DNA of 64,000 nt from an uncultured Pelagibacteraceae bacterium (GCA_902582315.1 CACHRP010000005.1:62001-126000); one strand, 5' to 3'; shown: positions 26,819 to 36,357, numbered from the stretch's first letter. The notes: generated by a model not told the origin, from the letters alone. Numbers and translations: made by a program.

Positions 26819-28444
26819 TTATAATTTATTTAATTTATCTACAAAGTTATCACTAAAATTCTGAACGTCAAAAAGTGGAGAATTAATAATTTTAGATCTT
26901 AAATTTTTCCTATAATTTTTAAGTTCATCTACTCCATGTTCAGTGCAACTATTCAAAGCAATTGAAATATAATCCTCTTTAGTGTCTGCAGTAAAATCCT
27001 TTAAACCTGCATTTTTATTTATACTATATCCACATCTTGATATAAATCTATCTCCTTTTAAAGTTATTACAGGTACACCCATCCATAAAGACTCGAAAGT
27101 TGTTGTAACACCATTGTATGGAAAAGTATCCAAACTTAAATCTATATTTAAATAGTGCTCCAAATGTTTTTTTTTTTCTTTTTCGTAATTTAGAATGAAA
27201 ATTCTATTTTCATCTATCTTATTTTCAAATTTTTTAATTAAATATTTTTTATAATTTTTATCTGCACTCACTGAATTTTTTAAAACTAGTCTTGAATTGC
27301 TAAATTTACTTAAAATTTTAGCCCATATTTCTATGGTTTCATCTGATATTTTTAAAAAGTTGTTGAAACATCCAAACGTAAAAATTTTATTTTTTATAAA
27401 AGGTAATTCGTTATTTTTAACATCGTTAAGCTTTGAAAGAGAATTCCAAATTTTTGGCATTTTAATAATCTTGCTGTCATCATCGTAATTTTTTTCTTTA
27501 ACAACATTTTCATCAGCAATAATATAATCTATTTCATCGATGTGAGTATCATTGCAATAACCTAACCATGAAATTTGCACTGGGACGGGTTTATTTTTAA
27601 AAACTTGAAGTCTGTTACCAGTTGAGTATCCAGCAAGATCAATTAAATAGTATATCTTCTTAGAGTATATGAGATCGCTCAGATCTTTATCGGTATGTTC
27701 TGAAACATCGTACCATTCGGTAAAGGAATTTTTAAGATCTAAAGTAAATAAATCATCTTTATCAGATTTAAATAAATTAAATGCAATTGTTTTCAAGTTT
27801 TTTTCATTTAGCTTTTTAATGAAATCTTTTAAAAAATATCCTACAGAATGATCTCTAAGATCGTAGGATAAAAAACCAATTCTACCCTTATCATGCTCGC
27901 TATTAGAAATGTTATAATTGATTTTATTTTTTATAAGAATTTCATCATAAGTTTTGCAATATTTTTTATATTCTTCATCAGAATATTTATCTGAATAATT
28001 AAGAAGAAAAATTAGTGCAGATAAATCTTTCGTTTGATATTTTCCAATTTCAATAAGTTTCTTATGAAAGTAAATTGTTTCCTGAACCATACCTGCACTA
28101 AAACATAAATCTGCCAAGCTTAAAATTACTCTATCATTATCAGGGTATTTTGAATGATACTTTTTAAGCAACGCTATAATACTTTGGAAATCTTTATCTA
28201 TGTAAGAAAGATTTGATAAATTTATTAAGCTTTGAAGATAATAGTTGTCAAGTTCTAGAGCTAAATTAAAATATTTTTTAGCACCATCTTTATTTTTGTT
28301 AGTGGCCTCAATAATTCCTAAAATATTGTAAATAAAAGGATTTCTTTTATCCTCTTCTTCGAGTAAATCTATTTCAAATTTTATTGTTTCAAATTGTTTT
28401 TTTTTAAAGAGTTCTTCAATTTTTTTATAAAAAGTATTTTCCAA
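26819..28444 (-). CDS. TPR / SPINDLY-type O-GlcNAc transferase-like protein
   Basis: A 541-residue protein: tetratricopeptide-like helical repeats at about 1-130 (YNILGIIEATNKNKDGAKKYF, LINLSNLSYIDKDF, VILSLADLCFSAG) followed by a glycosyltransferase family 41-like catalytic region. Landmarks are GFLSYDLRDHSVGYFL, PVQISWLGYCNDT, FTFGCFNNFLKISDETI and DTFPYNGVTTTFESLWMGVP. Such proteins add sugars to Ser/Thr of proteins or act in surface polysaccharide synthesis; donor and target are unknown. It sits between mnmE and rho, which in other alphaproteobacteria are usually close together, so it may be a lineage-specific insertion. Confidence 0.85.
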   Translation of the reverse strand: MENTFYKKIEELFKKKQFETIKFEIDLLEEEDKRNPFIYNILGIIEATNKNKDGAKKYFNLALELDNYYLQSLINLSNLSYIDKDFQSIIALLKKYHSKYPDNDRVILSLADLCFSAGMVQETIYFHKKLIEIGKYQTKDLSALIFLLNYSDKYSDEEYKKYCKTYDEILIKNKINYNISNSEHDKGRIGFLSYDLRDHSVGYFLKDFIKKLNEKNLKTIAFNLFKSDKDDLFTLDLKNSFTEWYDVSEHTDKDLSDLIYSKKIYYLIDLAGYSTGNRLQVFKNKPVPVQISWLGYCNDTHIDEIDYIIADENVVKEKNYDDDSKIIKMPKIWNSLSKLNDVKNNELPFIKNKIFTFGCFNNFLKISDETIEIWAKILSKFSNSRLVLKNSVSADKNYKKYLIKKFENKIDENRIFILNYEKEKKKHLEHYLNIDLSLDTFPYNGVTTTFESLWMGVPVITLKGDRFISRCGYSINKNAGLKDFTADTKEDYISIALNSCTEHGVDELKNYRKNLRSKIINSPLFDVQNFSDNFVDKLNKL

Positions 28445-28462
28445 ATTTAATTATAAATTTTT

Positions 28463-29734
28463 TCAAGAGGGTTTATTCATAGAATTGAAAAATTCTGAAT
28501 TACTTTTAGTATTCTTTAATTTTGAATTAATAAATTCTATAGCGTCCATCGACCCCATTGGTGCTATAATTCTTCGTAAAACGTTCATCTTCTGAAGATC
28601 TGCTTTTTCAAAAATTAGTTCTTCACGTCTAGTTCCAGATTTTGTGATATCAATAGCTGGGAATATTCTTTTTTCTGATATTTTTCTATCTAATATTGTT
28701 TCACTATTTCCAGTTCCTTTAAATTCCTCAAAGATGACTTCATCCATTCTACTTCCCGTATCAATTAGTGCAGTTGCGATAATAGTAAGTGAACCACCCT
28801 CTTCAATATTTCTCGCAGCCCCAAAAAATCTTTTTGGCCTTTGAAGTGCATTTGCATCAACACCTCCAGTTAAAACTTTTCCTGAACTAGGCACTACTGC
28901 ATTGTAAGCTCTGCCAAGTCTGGTAATTGAGTCTAATAATATCACAACATCTTTTTTATGTTCAGTTAGTCTTTTTGCTTTCTCTATAACCATTTCTGCA
29001 ACAGCCACATGTCTTTGTGCAGGTTCATCAAAAGTTGAACTTATTACCTCCCCCTTTACAGTTCTTTGCATGTCTGTAACCTCTTCTGGCCTCTCATCAA
29101 TTAATAAAACCATCAAATAGCACTCTGGGTGATTAGCAGTAATTGAGTTTGCAATACTTTGCAAAATCATTGTTTTCCCTGCTTTAGGTGGTGATATAAT
29201 TAATGATCTTTGTCCTTTACCGATTGGACTTACTAAATCAATTAATCTAGGAGTAAGATCTGGTTTTTTTTCTATTTTTGTGTTTTCAACCTCCATCATT
29301 AACTGCTTATTTGGATACAGCGGAGTTAAATTATCAAATGCAATCTTGTGGCGAGATTTGTCTGCGTCCTCTAAATTAATTTTTGTAACTTGAAGCAAAG
29401 CAAAATATCTTTCCCCATCTCTAGGAGCTCTGACTGGACCCTCAACAGTATCTCCTGTTCTTAATCCAAATCTTCTAATTTGACTTGGACTTATGTAAAT
29501 GTCATCTGGACCAGGTAAATAATTTGACTCCATTGCTCTCAGAAAACCGAAGCCATCTTGCAACATTTGCAAGACTCCTCCACCAGTGATTTCTTCACCT
29601 TTTTCCGCTAATTTCTTTAAAATTGAAAAAAGTATTTCCTGCTTTCTTAGTGTGCTGGCATTTTCAATGCCCAATTCTTCTGCCTGTGTAATAAGATTTT
29701 CCGATGATTTAGTTTTTAGTTCTTGAATATCCAT
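28463..29734 (-). CDS. rho: Transcription termination factor Rho
   Basis: Hexameric RNA helicase. The 423 residues include the RNA-binding domain ([20 protein letters not shown]), P-loop [15 protein letters not shown], Walker [17 protein letters not shown], and the Q- and R-loop regions ([29 protein letters not shown]). Its length and core are standard, without the extra N-terminal insertions of some phyla. It lies between the glycosyltransferase gene and hemJ on the minus strand. The start is preceded by an unusual C-run, with no Shine-Dalgarno. Confidence 0.98.
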   Translation of the reverse strand: MDIQELKTKSSENLITQAEELGIENASTLRKQEILFSILKKLAEKGEEITGGGVLQMLQDGFGFLRAMESNYLPGPDDIYISPSQIRRFGLRTGDTVEGPVRAPRDGERYFALLQVTKINLEDADKSRHKIAFDNLTPLYPNKQLMMEVENTKIEKKPDLTPRLIDLVSPIGKGQRSLIISPPKAGKTMILQSIANSITANHPECYLMVLLIDERPEEVTDMQRTVKGEVISSTFDEPAQRHVAVAEMVIEKAKRLTEHKKDVVILLDSITRLGRAYNAVVPSSGKVLTGGVDANALQRPKRFFGAARNIEEGGSLTIIATALIDTGSRMDEVIFEEFKGTGNSETILDRKISEKRIFPAIDITKSGTRREELIFEKADLQKMNVLRRIIAPMGSMDAIEFINSKLKNTKSNSEFFNSMNKPS

Positions 29735-29798
29735 AGTTTAAGGGGGGTTTGTTTGTTAGATAACATTAATATATATATCTTTTATAATTATTCAATAG

Positions 29799-30233
29799 CT
29801 ACAAAGGCTTAAAAACAACAATAAATACAATTAATATTAATAATATTGTTGGAATTTCATTAAATATTCTAAAAAATCTTGATGAATATTTATTTTCATC
29901 ATTTTTAAATTTGTTCAGACAATTGCCCAAAAAAAAATGATATATTGTTAGAACTACCACTAATGTAAGCTTTATAATTAGCCAAGTGCTATGGAGTTGT
30001 TCAAAACCAATGCTTCCTATCAATATTAAACCAAAAATCCAAGACAAGATCATTGCTGGCATCATTATGTAATTATAAAGTTTAAATTCCATAATTTTAA
30101 AAACTTTGTTTATTTGTTTCTCATCTTGATTTTCAGTATGATATACAAATATACGGGGTAAATATAATAGACCTGCCATCCAAGATATTACAGCAATTAA
30201 ATGTAAGGCTTTAAAAGTTAGATAAATATTCAT
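29799..30233 (-). CDS. hemJ: Protoporphyrinogen oxidase HemJ
   Basis: A 144-residue membrane protein of the HemJ (UPF0093) family, the penultimate haem-synthesis step in many alphaproteobacteria. It has about four transmembrane helices; FKALHLIAVISWMAGLLYLPRIFVYH contains the conserved His and the LYLPR motif, and KLTLVVVLTIYHFFLG a second conserved His. Overlaps the hemH stop by four bases, giving a hemE-hemH-hemJ unit that supports the assignment. Confidence 0.94.
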   Translation of the reverse strand: MNIYLTFKALHLIAVISWMAGLLYLPRIFVYHTENQDEKQINKVFKIMEFKLYNYIMMPAMILSWIFGLILIGSIGFEQLHSTWLIIKLTLVVVLTIYHFFLGNCLNKFKNDENKYSSRFFRIFNEIPTILLILIVFIVVFKPL

Positions 30234-31228
30234 TTTCTTATAATGTATCTATCGACCAAAGTACTAATTAGTTTCAGATGATCTTCGTTATCATTTAAAC
30301 ATGGTATAACATCAAAATTATTTCCTCCTGACTTTAAAAAACTCTCTTTACCTTGAATAGAGATCTCTTCAAGAGTTTCGACGCAATCGGAGGAAAATCC
30401 AGGACAAATGACTAAAATATTTTTTTTTCCTGATTTTGGTAGTGCTTCTAATGTTTTATCTGTATAGGGTTGCAGCCATTGTTGAGGACCAAACCTGGAC
30501 TGAAAAGTTGTTTCTATAGGAATTTTATCAAATTTTTCTTTTATTAGTCTGGTAGTCTTCTGACAATAACAATGGTATGGATCACCTTTTTCAAAATATT
30601 TTTTAGGAATGCCATGATAGGAGGCAATAATTAAATCTGGTTTCCAATTTATCTCTGAGATTTTCTTATTAATACTGTTCACTAAAGCATCGATATACAA
30701 GGGTTCAGACTCGTAATGTGGAATAATTTGCAAACTTGGTTGCCATCTTGCTTTTATTAAAGTTCTATAAACTTCATCACAAACTGTAGCTGTTGTTGCT
30801 GCAGCATATTGCGGGTAAAGTGGAAGTACAATTAAATTTTCACAGCCATCTTTTTGCATTTTTTCCATAACACTTTTAATACTAGGATTCCCATATCTCA
30901 TAGCAAAGTCTACAATAATATTACTGGTCGATATTTTCTCTCTTAACTTTGATGTCTGCCTTTGTGTATAATATCTTAATGGGGACATATTCTCTTTTTC
31001 CATCCATATTTCCTTGTAAGCTTTGGCTGTTTTGGATGGCCTGAAAGTTAGAATAAAAACATTCAAAATTATTTGCCAAATTACTGGATTAACTTCTATA
31101 ACCCTTTTGTCTGAAAGAAACTCTTTTAAATATTTTCTAATATCTAGCCAGCTTGTTGAGTCAGGCGTGCCAAGATTAACTAGCAATATTCCAGTTTTAC
31201 CAAAATTAATTTTAGGATGATCTTTCAT
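30230..31228 (-). CDS. hemH: Ferrochelatase
   Basis: Inserts ferrous iron into protoporphyrin IX. The 332 residues show GILLVNLGTPDSTSWLDIRKYLKEFLSD, VVDFAMRYGNPS, the catalytic histidine motif IASYHGIPKKYFEKGDPY near residue 200, and FQSRFGPQQWLQPYT. Overlaps hemE upstream by 17 bases and hemJ downstream by four. Confidence 0.97.
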   Translation of the reverse strand: MKDHPKINFGKTGILLVNLGTPDSTSWLDIRKYLKEFLSDKRVIEVNPVIWQIILNVFILTFRPSKTAKAYKEIWMEKENMSPLRYYTQRQTSKLREKISTSNIIVDFAMRYGNPSIKSVMEKMQKDGCENLIVLPLYPQYAAATTATVCDEVYRTLIKARWQPSLQIIPHYESEPLYIDALVNSINKKISEINWKPDLIIASYHGIPKKYFEKGDPYHCYCQKTTRLIKEKFDKIPIETTFQSRFGPQQWLQPYTDKTLEALPKSGKKNILVICPGFSSDCVETLEEISIQGKESFLKSGGNNFDVIPCLNDNEDHLKLISTLVDRYIIRK

Positions 31229-32225
31229 TAAACTTTCTCACCAACTTAATTAAATATTGTACCATACTCGGGTCTGTTTGAGGAAGAACTCCATGTCCTA
31301 AGTTGAAAATGTATGGATGAGCTTCAAAAATACGCAGATAAGTGTTAGTATGTTTTTCTAAGTTCTTTTTATTTGATAATAGAATCTTTGGATTCATGCC
31401 TCCTTGTATTGGTATGTTGATATTTTTTGCTATTTCATTAGGATTTACATTGTAATCAATACTAATTACATCTGGCTTTACATTGTTTGTATACTGCGTG
31501 TAATTTTTGATATTTCTAGGAAAGCAGATACATGGTGTTTTTAAGGATTTTGTGAACTCAACTAGTTTTCTAGTTGGCTTATAAATATATTCATGTAAAT
31601 TTTTATCCTCCACCAGGCCGGCCCAGCTATCAAAAATTTGTATAGTGTTAACTCCGCTTTTGATTTGACTCTGGATATGTAAAGTTAAATAATTGCTAAT
31701 ATATTTTAATAAATCTTTTATTAGTAACTTATCGGAAAAAATTTTTCCTAACTTTACTTTTGGTGAAGATTTGTTAAGCATATAAACAAGCGTAGTCCAA
31801 GGACCGCCAACAAAACCTATTAAATCTTTATTTTTTAAAAGTTTATCCCTTTTAACATTTCTAATGGATTTATAGACTGGGTCTAATTTTTTTTTAAAAA
31901 GCCTATTATCATAATTTTTAATACCATCTATACTCACAGGTCCTAAGAAAGGACCGAAGTTTTTTTTAAATTCAACTGATTGACCCAAGCCTAATGGAAC
32001 CATTAAAATATCTGAAAAGATAATGGCTGCATCTAGATCATACCTTTTTAAGGGTTGTAGTGTGATATTTTTAACGTTTTTAACGTTTAGGCATAATTTC
32101 ACAAAGTTAGTGTTTTTTTTTCTTATCTTTCTAAATTCTGGTAAATATCTCCCTGCTTGCCTCATCAACCATATAGGTTTTGCAAATTTATCTTTTTTAT
32201 AAATAACTTTTCTTAATGGAGTCAT
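31212..32225 (-). CDS. hemE: Uroporphyrinogen decarboxylase
   Basis: Converts uroporphyrinogen III to coproporphyrinogen III. 337 residues with the signature WLMRQAGRYLPEFR (19-32), IIFSDILMVPLGLG and FDSWAGLVED; C-terminal FNLGHGVLPQTDPS. It is the gene immediately left of the probable replication origin, as in Caulobacter and other alphaproteobacteria, and is transcribed away from it. Probably the first gene of hemE-hemH-hemJ. Confidence 0.97.
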   Translation of the reverse strand: MTPLRKVIYKKDKFAKPIWLMRQAGRYLPEFRKIRKKNTNFVKLCLNVKNVKNITLQPLKRYDLDAAIIFSDILMVPLGLGQSVEFKKNFGPFLGPVSIDGIKNYDNRLFKKKLDPVYKSIRNVKRDKLLKNKDLIGFVGGPWTTLVYMLNKSSPKVKLGKIFSDKLLIKDLLKYISNYLTLHIQSQIKSGVNTIQIFDSWAGLVEDKNLHEYIYKPTRKLVEFTKSLKTPCICFPRNIKNYTQYTNNVKPDVISIDYNVNPNEIAKNINIPIQGGMNPKILLSNKKNLEKHTNTYLRIFEAHPYIFNLGHGVLPQTDPSMVQYLIKLVRKFNERSS

Positions 32226-32509
32226 ATAAAAATATATAATTTAGTTTATATTAGTAGTATTTTAGTCTGTTAATAATGGTGATAATTTTTTATCAACACT
32301 TTTTAAGTATATTTTCCACAAGTTTAAATAAAAAAATATTTATTTTACCTATATAAAAATATTCATATTAAAATAATTATATATTGTTAATAATAAATAT
32401 ACATGTGGCTAAAAATGTTGATTAAAAGGGTTTTTTTTAACTAAAAGACATAAATATTCAATTTCTAATAAAATAAGTTTATTATTAACTTTTAATATAC
32501 AAATTATAC
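32226..32509. other. Probable chromosomal replication origin (oriC)
   Basis: A 284-base, extremely AT-rich gap between divergent hemE and the PPDK regulatory protein gene. I see DnaA-box-like sequences: TTATCAACA at 32290-32298, TTTTCCACA at 32312-32320, and on the minus strand TTAGCCACA at 32404-32412, each one mismatch from TTATCCACA. A weaker one, TAATCAACA, is at 32416-32424 (minus). AT-only tracts at 32321-32400 could unwind. Gene order on both sides (parAB-rsmG-mnmGE-rho-hem on the left, regulatory protein-maf-aroE-coaE-dnaQ-secB on the right) is that of the Caulobacter origin region, as I recall it. No boxes match perfectly, so context carries much of the call. Confidence 0.8.
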
Positions 32510-33334
32510 ATGAGTAACTTATATCAAATATACTTAATATCTGACTCTACAGGAGAAACTCTAGACAGAATTTTTTTAGCTTTAAAGGCTCAATTTAATA
32601 ACTTCAATTATAAAACTAGTCATTTTTCTTTTACTAGAACTGAAAATCAAATCTTGAAAATTTTAGAAACTTGTAAAAAACAAAAGAGAACAATAATTCT
32701 TTATACTATAGTTGACAACAAACTCAGCGAATTTTTAAATAAAGAAACTAGAAAAAATAATATCCCATGTTTTGGCGTTTTAGGAGATCTAATAGATAGT
32801 TTTTCTAAATTATTAAAACAAGACTCTTTAAATGTACCTAGTAGACAACACATTATGAATGATGAGTACTATAAAAAAATAGATGCAATCCAATTCACTA
32901 TGAACCATGATGATGGAAATTCAATACAAGATATAGAAAAGTCTGATATAATCTTAATTGGAGTTAGTAGAACCAGCAAAACCCCAACCTCAATTTATTT
33001 AGCTAATAAAGGATACAAAGTTTCAAATATCCCTATTGTGAATAAAAATTCAATACCCGAAAATGTTAAAAAAAACAAATTAAATAAATGTATAATCGGA
33101 TTAATAGCTGAACCGGAAAGACTTGCTGAAATTAGAAAAAATAGAATGACTAGCCTTAAGGAAACTGGAAACCAAAAATATACAAACCTACAAAGAATTC
33201 AAAACGAAGTGGAAAGCTCAAAAAGTACATTTACAAAATTTAAGTGGCCAACCATTGACGTAAGTAGAAAATCTGTTGAAGAAACAGCTGCTTCAGTGAT
33301 TAAAATTTATGAAATAAGTTTAAAAAATGCCTGA
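32510..33334 (+). CDS. Pyruvate, phosphate dikinase/PEP synthase regulatory protein (DUF299)
   Basis: Bifunctional ADP-dependent kinase and Pi-dependent pyrophosphorylase that switches PPDK or PEP synthase off and on. The 274 residues have YLISDSTGETLDRIFLALK at the N-terminus and the P-loop-like GVSRTSKTPTSIYLA near 151-165, then GLIAEPERLAEIRKNRM and the C-terminal DVSRKSVEETAASVI. First gene right of the probable oriC, matching the Caulobacter arrangement. It overlaps maf by eight bases and heads a five-gene run. Which enzyme it regulates is not visible here. Confidence 0.94.
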   Translation: MSNLYQIYLISDSTGETLDRIFLALKAQFNNFNYKTSHFSFTRTENQILKILETCKKQKRTIILYTIVDNKLSEFLNKETRKNNIPCFGVLGDLIDSFSKLLKQDSLNVPSRQHIMNDEYYKKIDAIQFTMNHDDGNSIQDIEKSDIILIGVSRTSKTPTSIYLANKGYKVSNIPIVNKNSIPENVKKNKLNKCIIGLIAEPERLAEIRKNRMTSLKETGNQKYTNLQRIQNEVESSKSTFTKFKWPTIDVSRKSVEETAASVIKIYEISLKNA

Positions 33335-33905
33335 TATTATTTTGGCTTCTAAAAGCAAAGTAAGAAAAACTATACTTGAAAAAAATGAAATTAGTTGCAC
33401 TGTTAAACCATCCAATGTTGATGAAGACCCAGTTAAAAAGAGTCTTTTAAAAGAAGGTGCTTCTCCAGAAATAATATCTAAAAATTTAGCTGAGTTAAAG
33501 GCTAATAAGGTCAGTCAAAAAATGGTTCAGAATTTAGTCTTAGGAGCCGACAGCGTAATAGACCTAAATGGAGAGTTAATATCTAAACCAGAAAGTAGAG
33601 ATGATGCTTTAAAAATACTAAAAAAACTTAATGGAAAAAAACACCAATTAATTAGCTCTGTGTGTATATCTAAAAATGGTTCAATGATTTGGAATTATAC
33701 AGATAAAGCGAAATTAACAATGAAAAAAATGTCAGAAAAAGATCTTATAGAATATCTTTCAAAAATTACTGATGAGGCCCTCTATTCTTATAATGTGTAT
33801 CAAATTGAAGGAGAAGGTAGAAACTTGTTTACGAATATAGATGGAGACGAAGATACCATAATGGGTTTGCCAATTAAAAAAATAAAAGATTTTTTAAAAA
33901 AATGA
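33327..33905 (+). CDS. maf: Maf-family nucleoside triphosphate pyrophosphatase
   Basis: House-cleaning pyrophosphatase acting on non-canonical or modified nucleotides. N-terminal ILASKSKVRKTILEKN (the usual SxSxxR signature), catalytic acidic motif VLGADSVIDLNGELISKP near 73-90, LNGKKHQLISSVCI, and a C-terminal DEDTIMGLPI. The 192 residues are normal. Which Maf subfamily (dTTP/UTP or m7GTP type) is unclear. Overlaps both neighbours. Confidence 0.94.
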   Translation: MPDIILASKSKVRKTILEKNEISCTVKPSNVDEDPVKKSLLKEGASPEIISKNLAELKANKVSQKMVQNLVLGADSVIDLNGELISKPESRDDALKILKKLNGKKHQLISSVCISKNGSMIWNYTDKAKLTMKKMSEKDLIEYLSKITDEALYSYNVYQIEGEGRNLFTNIDGDEDTIMGLPIKKIKDFLKK

Positions 33906-34702
33906 AAAAATATTTAGTAATAGGAAATCCAATTGAGCATTCGCTTTCTCCAAAACTGCATAATTATTGGCTTAAGAAGAATAAAATAAATGCAGTATAT
34001 GAAAAAAAAATGATTAATAATAATGAAATTGAAAAAATAATTTTAAAAATAAGATCTAATGAATTACATGGCGTTAATGTAACAGTTCCGTATAAAAATG
34101 TTGTTGTAAAATACATGGACATTTTAACAAAAGAGGCAAATGAAACAAAATCTGTTAACACAATTTATTTAAAGGACCAAAAAATTATTGGCCACAACAC
34201 AGATATAGCCGGATTCGAGCTAGGTTTGCGGTCATATGGATATGATGCAAAAAAAAAAAATATTTTTATATTTGGAGCCGGCGGTGTAGTACCTTCGATA
34301 ATTGTAGCTCTTAAAAAAATGGGAGCATCTAAGATTTTATTATACAATAGAACTGTATCAAAATCTAAAAATATTAAGAAATTATTCAATGATATTGAAA
34401 TTATAGACAAAAAAAATATTCCAAACGATATTGATATGTTAATAAATGCATCAAGTCTTGGGATAAATTTTAGCGATAAAATTGATTTAAATTATGAAAA
34501 GATTGGTTCAAATAAATTTTATTACGATGTAATTTATAATCCATCAGAAACCTTTTTTCTAAAAGAAGCTAAAAGACTTGGTAACAGAGCCGAGAATGGT
34601 AAAAAAATGTTCATTTATCAGGCACACCAAGCATTTGCGATATGGCACAACGTGCTTCCAAAAATAGATGAAGAAGTTGAAAGGCTACTTGATGAATTAT
34701 GA
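33902..34702 (+). CDS. aroE: Shikimate dehydrogenase
   Basis: NADP-dependent reduction of 3-dehydroshikimate in aromatic amino-acid synthesis. 266 residues: GNPIEHSLSPKLHNYWLK (7-24), GVNVTVPYKNVV with the catalytic lysine near 66, GHNTDIAGFE, Rossmann motif IFGAGGVVPSI, and C-terminal MFIYQAHQAFAIWHN. Four-base overlaps with maf and coaE. Confidence 0.97.
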   Translation: MKKYLVIGNPIEHSLSPKLHNYWLKKNKINAVYEKKMINNNEIEKIILKIRSNELHGVNVTVPYKNVVVKYMDILTKEANETKSVNTIYLKDQKIIGHNTDIAGFELGLRSYGYDAKKKNIFIFGAGGVVPSIIVALKKMGASKILLYNRTVSKSKNIKKLFNDIEIIDKKNIPNDIDMLINASSLGINFSDKIDLNYEKIGSNKFYYDVIYNPSETFFLKEAKRLGNRAENGKKMFIYQAHQAFAIWHNVLPKIDEEVERLLDEL

Positions 34703-35274
34703 TTAGAATTGCTGTAGTTGGTGAGATCGGTTCGGGAAAAACATATATAGCTAGATTATTTGGTTTACCAGTTTTTAATGCCGATAATGAGGTAGCTGAT
34801 ATTTATAAAAAGGATAAGACTGTTTATAGAAAACTAAGATTAAAATTACCAAAATATATTTTAACATTTCCAATTAAAAAAAAACAAATAGGTGAAGCTA
34901 TAAAAAAAAATCCAAATAATATTAAAATAATAACTAAAATAATTCATCCAATTGTCAGAAAAAGAATGAGTAAATTTTTAAAAAAAAATAACAAAAAAAA
35001 GGGAGTAGTTTTAGACATACCATTATATTTTGAAAATAATTTACATAAAAAAAGAGATATTGTAGTTTTTATAAGTTCTAAAAGACGATTAATAAACTTA
35101 GCTTTAAAAAAAAGGAAGAAGTCAAACTTAAAACTTTTAAAAAAATTAAGGAAGCTACAACATTCTCTTGCTATTAAAAAAAAGAGATCTAATTATGTTA
35201 TCTATAACAATTTTAAAAGTCACTTTATTAGAAAAAAAGTTAATATTATTAGAAAAGAAATTTTTAAAAAATGA
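34699..35274 (+). CDS. coaE: Dephospho-CoA kinase
   Basis: Last step of coenzyme A synthesis. P-loop VGEIGSGKTYIARLFG (7-22; serine-less variant GEIGSGKT), FNADNEVADIYK with the substrate-binding Asp, IIHPIVRKRM, and VVLDIPLYFE, all in the family order. The 191 residues are exceptionally lysine-rich in the second half (KKKRSNYVIYNN...), reflecting the AT bias. It overlaps aroE and dnaQ by four bases. Confidence 0.93.
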   Translation: MIRIAVVGEIGSGKTYIARLFGLPVFNADNEVADIYKKDKTVYRKLRLKLPKYILTFPIKKKQIGEAIKKNPNNIKIITKIIHPIVRKRMSKFLKKNNKKKGVVLDIPLYFENNLHKKRDIVVFISSKRRLINLALKKRKKSNLKLLKKLRKLQHSLAIKKKRSNYVIYNNFKSHFIRKKVNIIRKEIFKK

Positions 35275-35942
35275 AAGAAATAATACTAGATACAGAGACA
35301 ACAGGGCTAGACGTAAAAGATGGTCACCGTATTGTGGAAATAGGGTGTTTAGAATTAGATAACTTTGTTTTAACGACGAAAAAATTCCATTGTTATCTTA
35401 ACCCTGAACGAAAAGTATCAGACCAAGCATTAAAAGTTCACGGCTACACTAATTCATTTTTAGCGACTAAAAAAAAATTTTCTCAAATTGTTGATGAATT
35501 TTTAGAATTCATCAGAGATAAAAAACTTGTTATACACAATGCTGCTTTTGACTTGTCGCATTTAAATAATGAACTAGCAATATTGGGTAAAAATAAAATT
35601 AGTCCACAAAACGTTGTAGATACTCTTGAACTAGCAAGAAAAAAATTTCCAGGTTCGCAAAATAGCCTAGATGCATTGTGTAAGAGATATAAAATAGATA
35701 ATTCTAGAAGGGTAAAACACACTGCTCTTATAGACTGTGAGCTACTTTCAAAAGTTTATGTTAATTTAGCTGGTCAGAAAGAACCAACTTTTGATCTTAA
35801 AATTGGTGATGGCAGCACATTTGCTGAGACTACTAATGGGAAAATTAAATATTGCAAAAAAGTAATAAAACCAACTCAAGAAGAAATTAAATTGCATAAA
35901 GATTTCTTAAAAAGTAGTCTTAAAAAAAATTTCTTTAATTAA
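35271..35942 (+). CDS. dnaQ: DNA polymerase III epsilon subunit (proofreading exonuclease)
   Basis: 3'-5' proofreading exonuclease of the replicative polymerase. DEDDh motifs are intact: ExoI ILDTETTGLD (4-13), ExoII LVIHNAAFDLSHLN near 83-96, and ExoIII VKHTALIDCELLSKVY near 146-161. The 223 residues, with a C-terminal tail that in DnaQ binds the alpha subunit. End of the origin-proximal plus-strand operon; it converges with secB with an eight-base overlap. Confidence 0.95.
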   Translation: MKEIILDTETTGLDVKDGHRIVEIGCLELDNFVLTTKKFHCYLNPERKVSDQALKVHGYTNSFLATKKKFSQIVDEFLEFIRDKKLVIHNAAFDLSHLNNELAILGKNKISPQNVVDTLELARKKFPGSQNSLDALCKRYKIDNSRRVKHTALIDCELLSKVYVNLAGQKEPTFDLKIGDGSTFAETTNGKIKYCKKVIKPTQEEIKLHKDFLKSSLKKNFFN

Positions 35943-36357
35943 ATTTCTCGTTAAATAACTTAGTGAAGTCGACTTTTTTTTCAAATTTTATACCTGGATA
36001 ACCAGATTCTGAAATCATGTTAATTAATATTTTTTCAAGTTTTGGAAATATTTCATTTTGAACATCACAAAGTATTATTTTTTGTAAATCTTTTTTTTCT
36101 TTGATATCGTCCCCTATTTTTACTATTGAGCTATATATTAGTTCAAAATAGGATTTTTTTTCAACTTGTTTTTTATCTTGAAATTTTAGAGTTGTGTTTA
36201 CCTCAATTAATTTATTCTTTAATGGCTTTGAATTAATATCAATATCTAGTTCGTACTTTGATATGTTATCTTTGGTGTATAAATAACTTTCCACATTGGG
36301 AGTTTCGCTAGAAAGATCCTTTATATATCCAGACAGTATTTTAAATTTTTCACTCAT
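35935..36357 (-). CDS. secB: Protein-export chaperone SecB
   Basis: Tetrameric chaperone that keeps secretory precursors unfolded and hands them to SecA. 140 residues with LSGYIKDLSSETPNVESY near the start, LDIDINSKPL and VNTTLKFQDKK strands, and an IILCDVQNEIFPKLEKILINMISESGYPGIKFEKKVDF segment near the C-terminus that corresponds to the conserved SecB helix-loop. Lies beside fxsA (four-base overlap) and dnaQ, as at other alphaproteobacterial origins. Confidence 0.93.
   Translation of the reverse strand: MSEKFKILSGYIKDLSSETPNVESYLYTKDNISKYELDIDINSKPLKNKLIEVNTTLKFQDKKQVEKKSYFELIYSSIVKIGDDIKEKKDLQKIILCDVQNEIFPKLEKILINMISESGYPGIKFEKKVDFTKLFNEKFN

Noticed and set aside
32401-32509. CtrA-type TTAA-N7-TTAA sites in the origin
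   Set aside because: TTAA tetramers occur, but I found no pair with the seven-base spacing; in such AT-rich DNA isolated TTAA is expected by chance.
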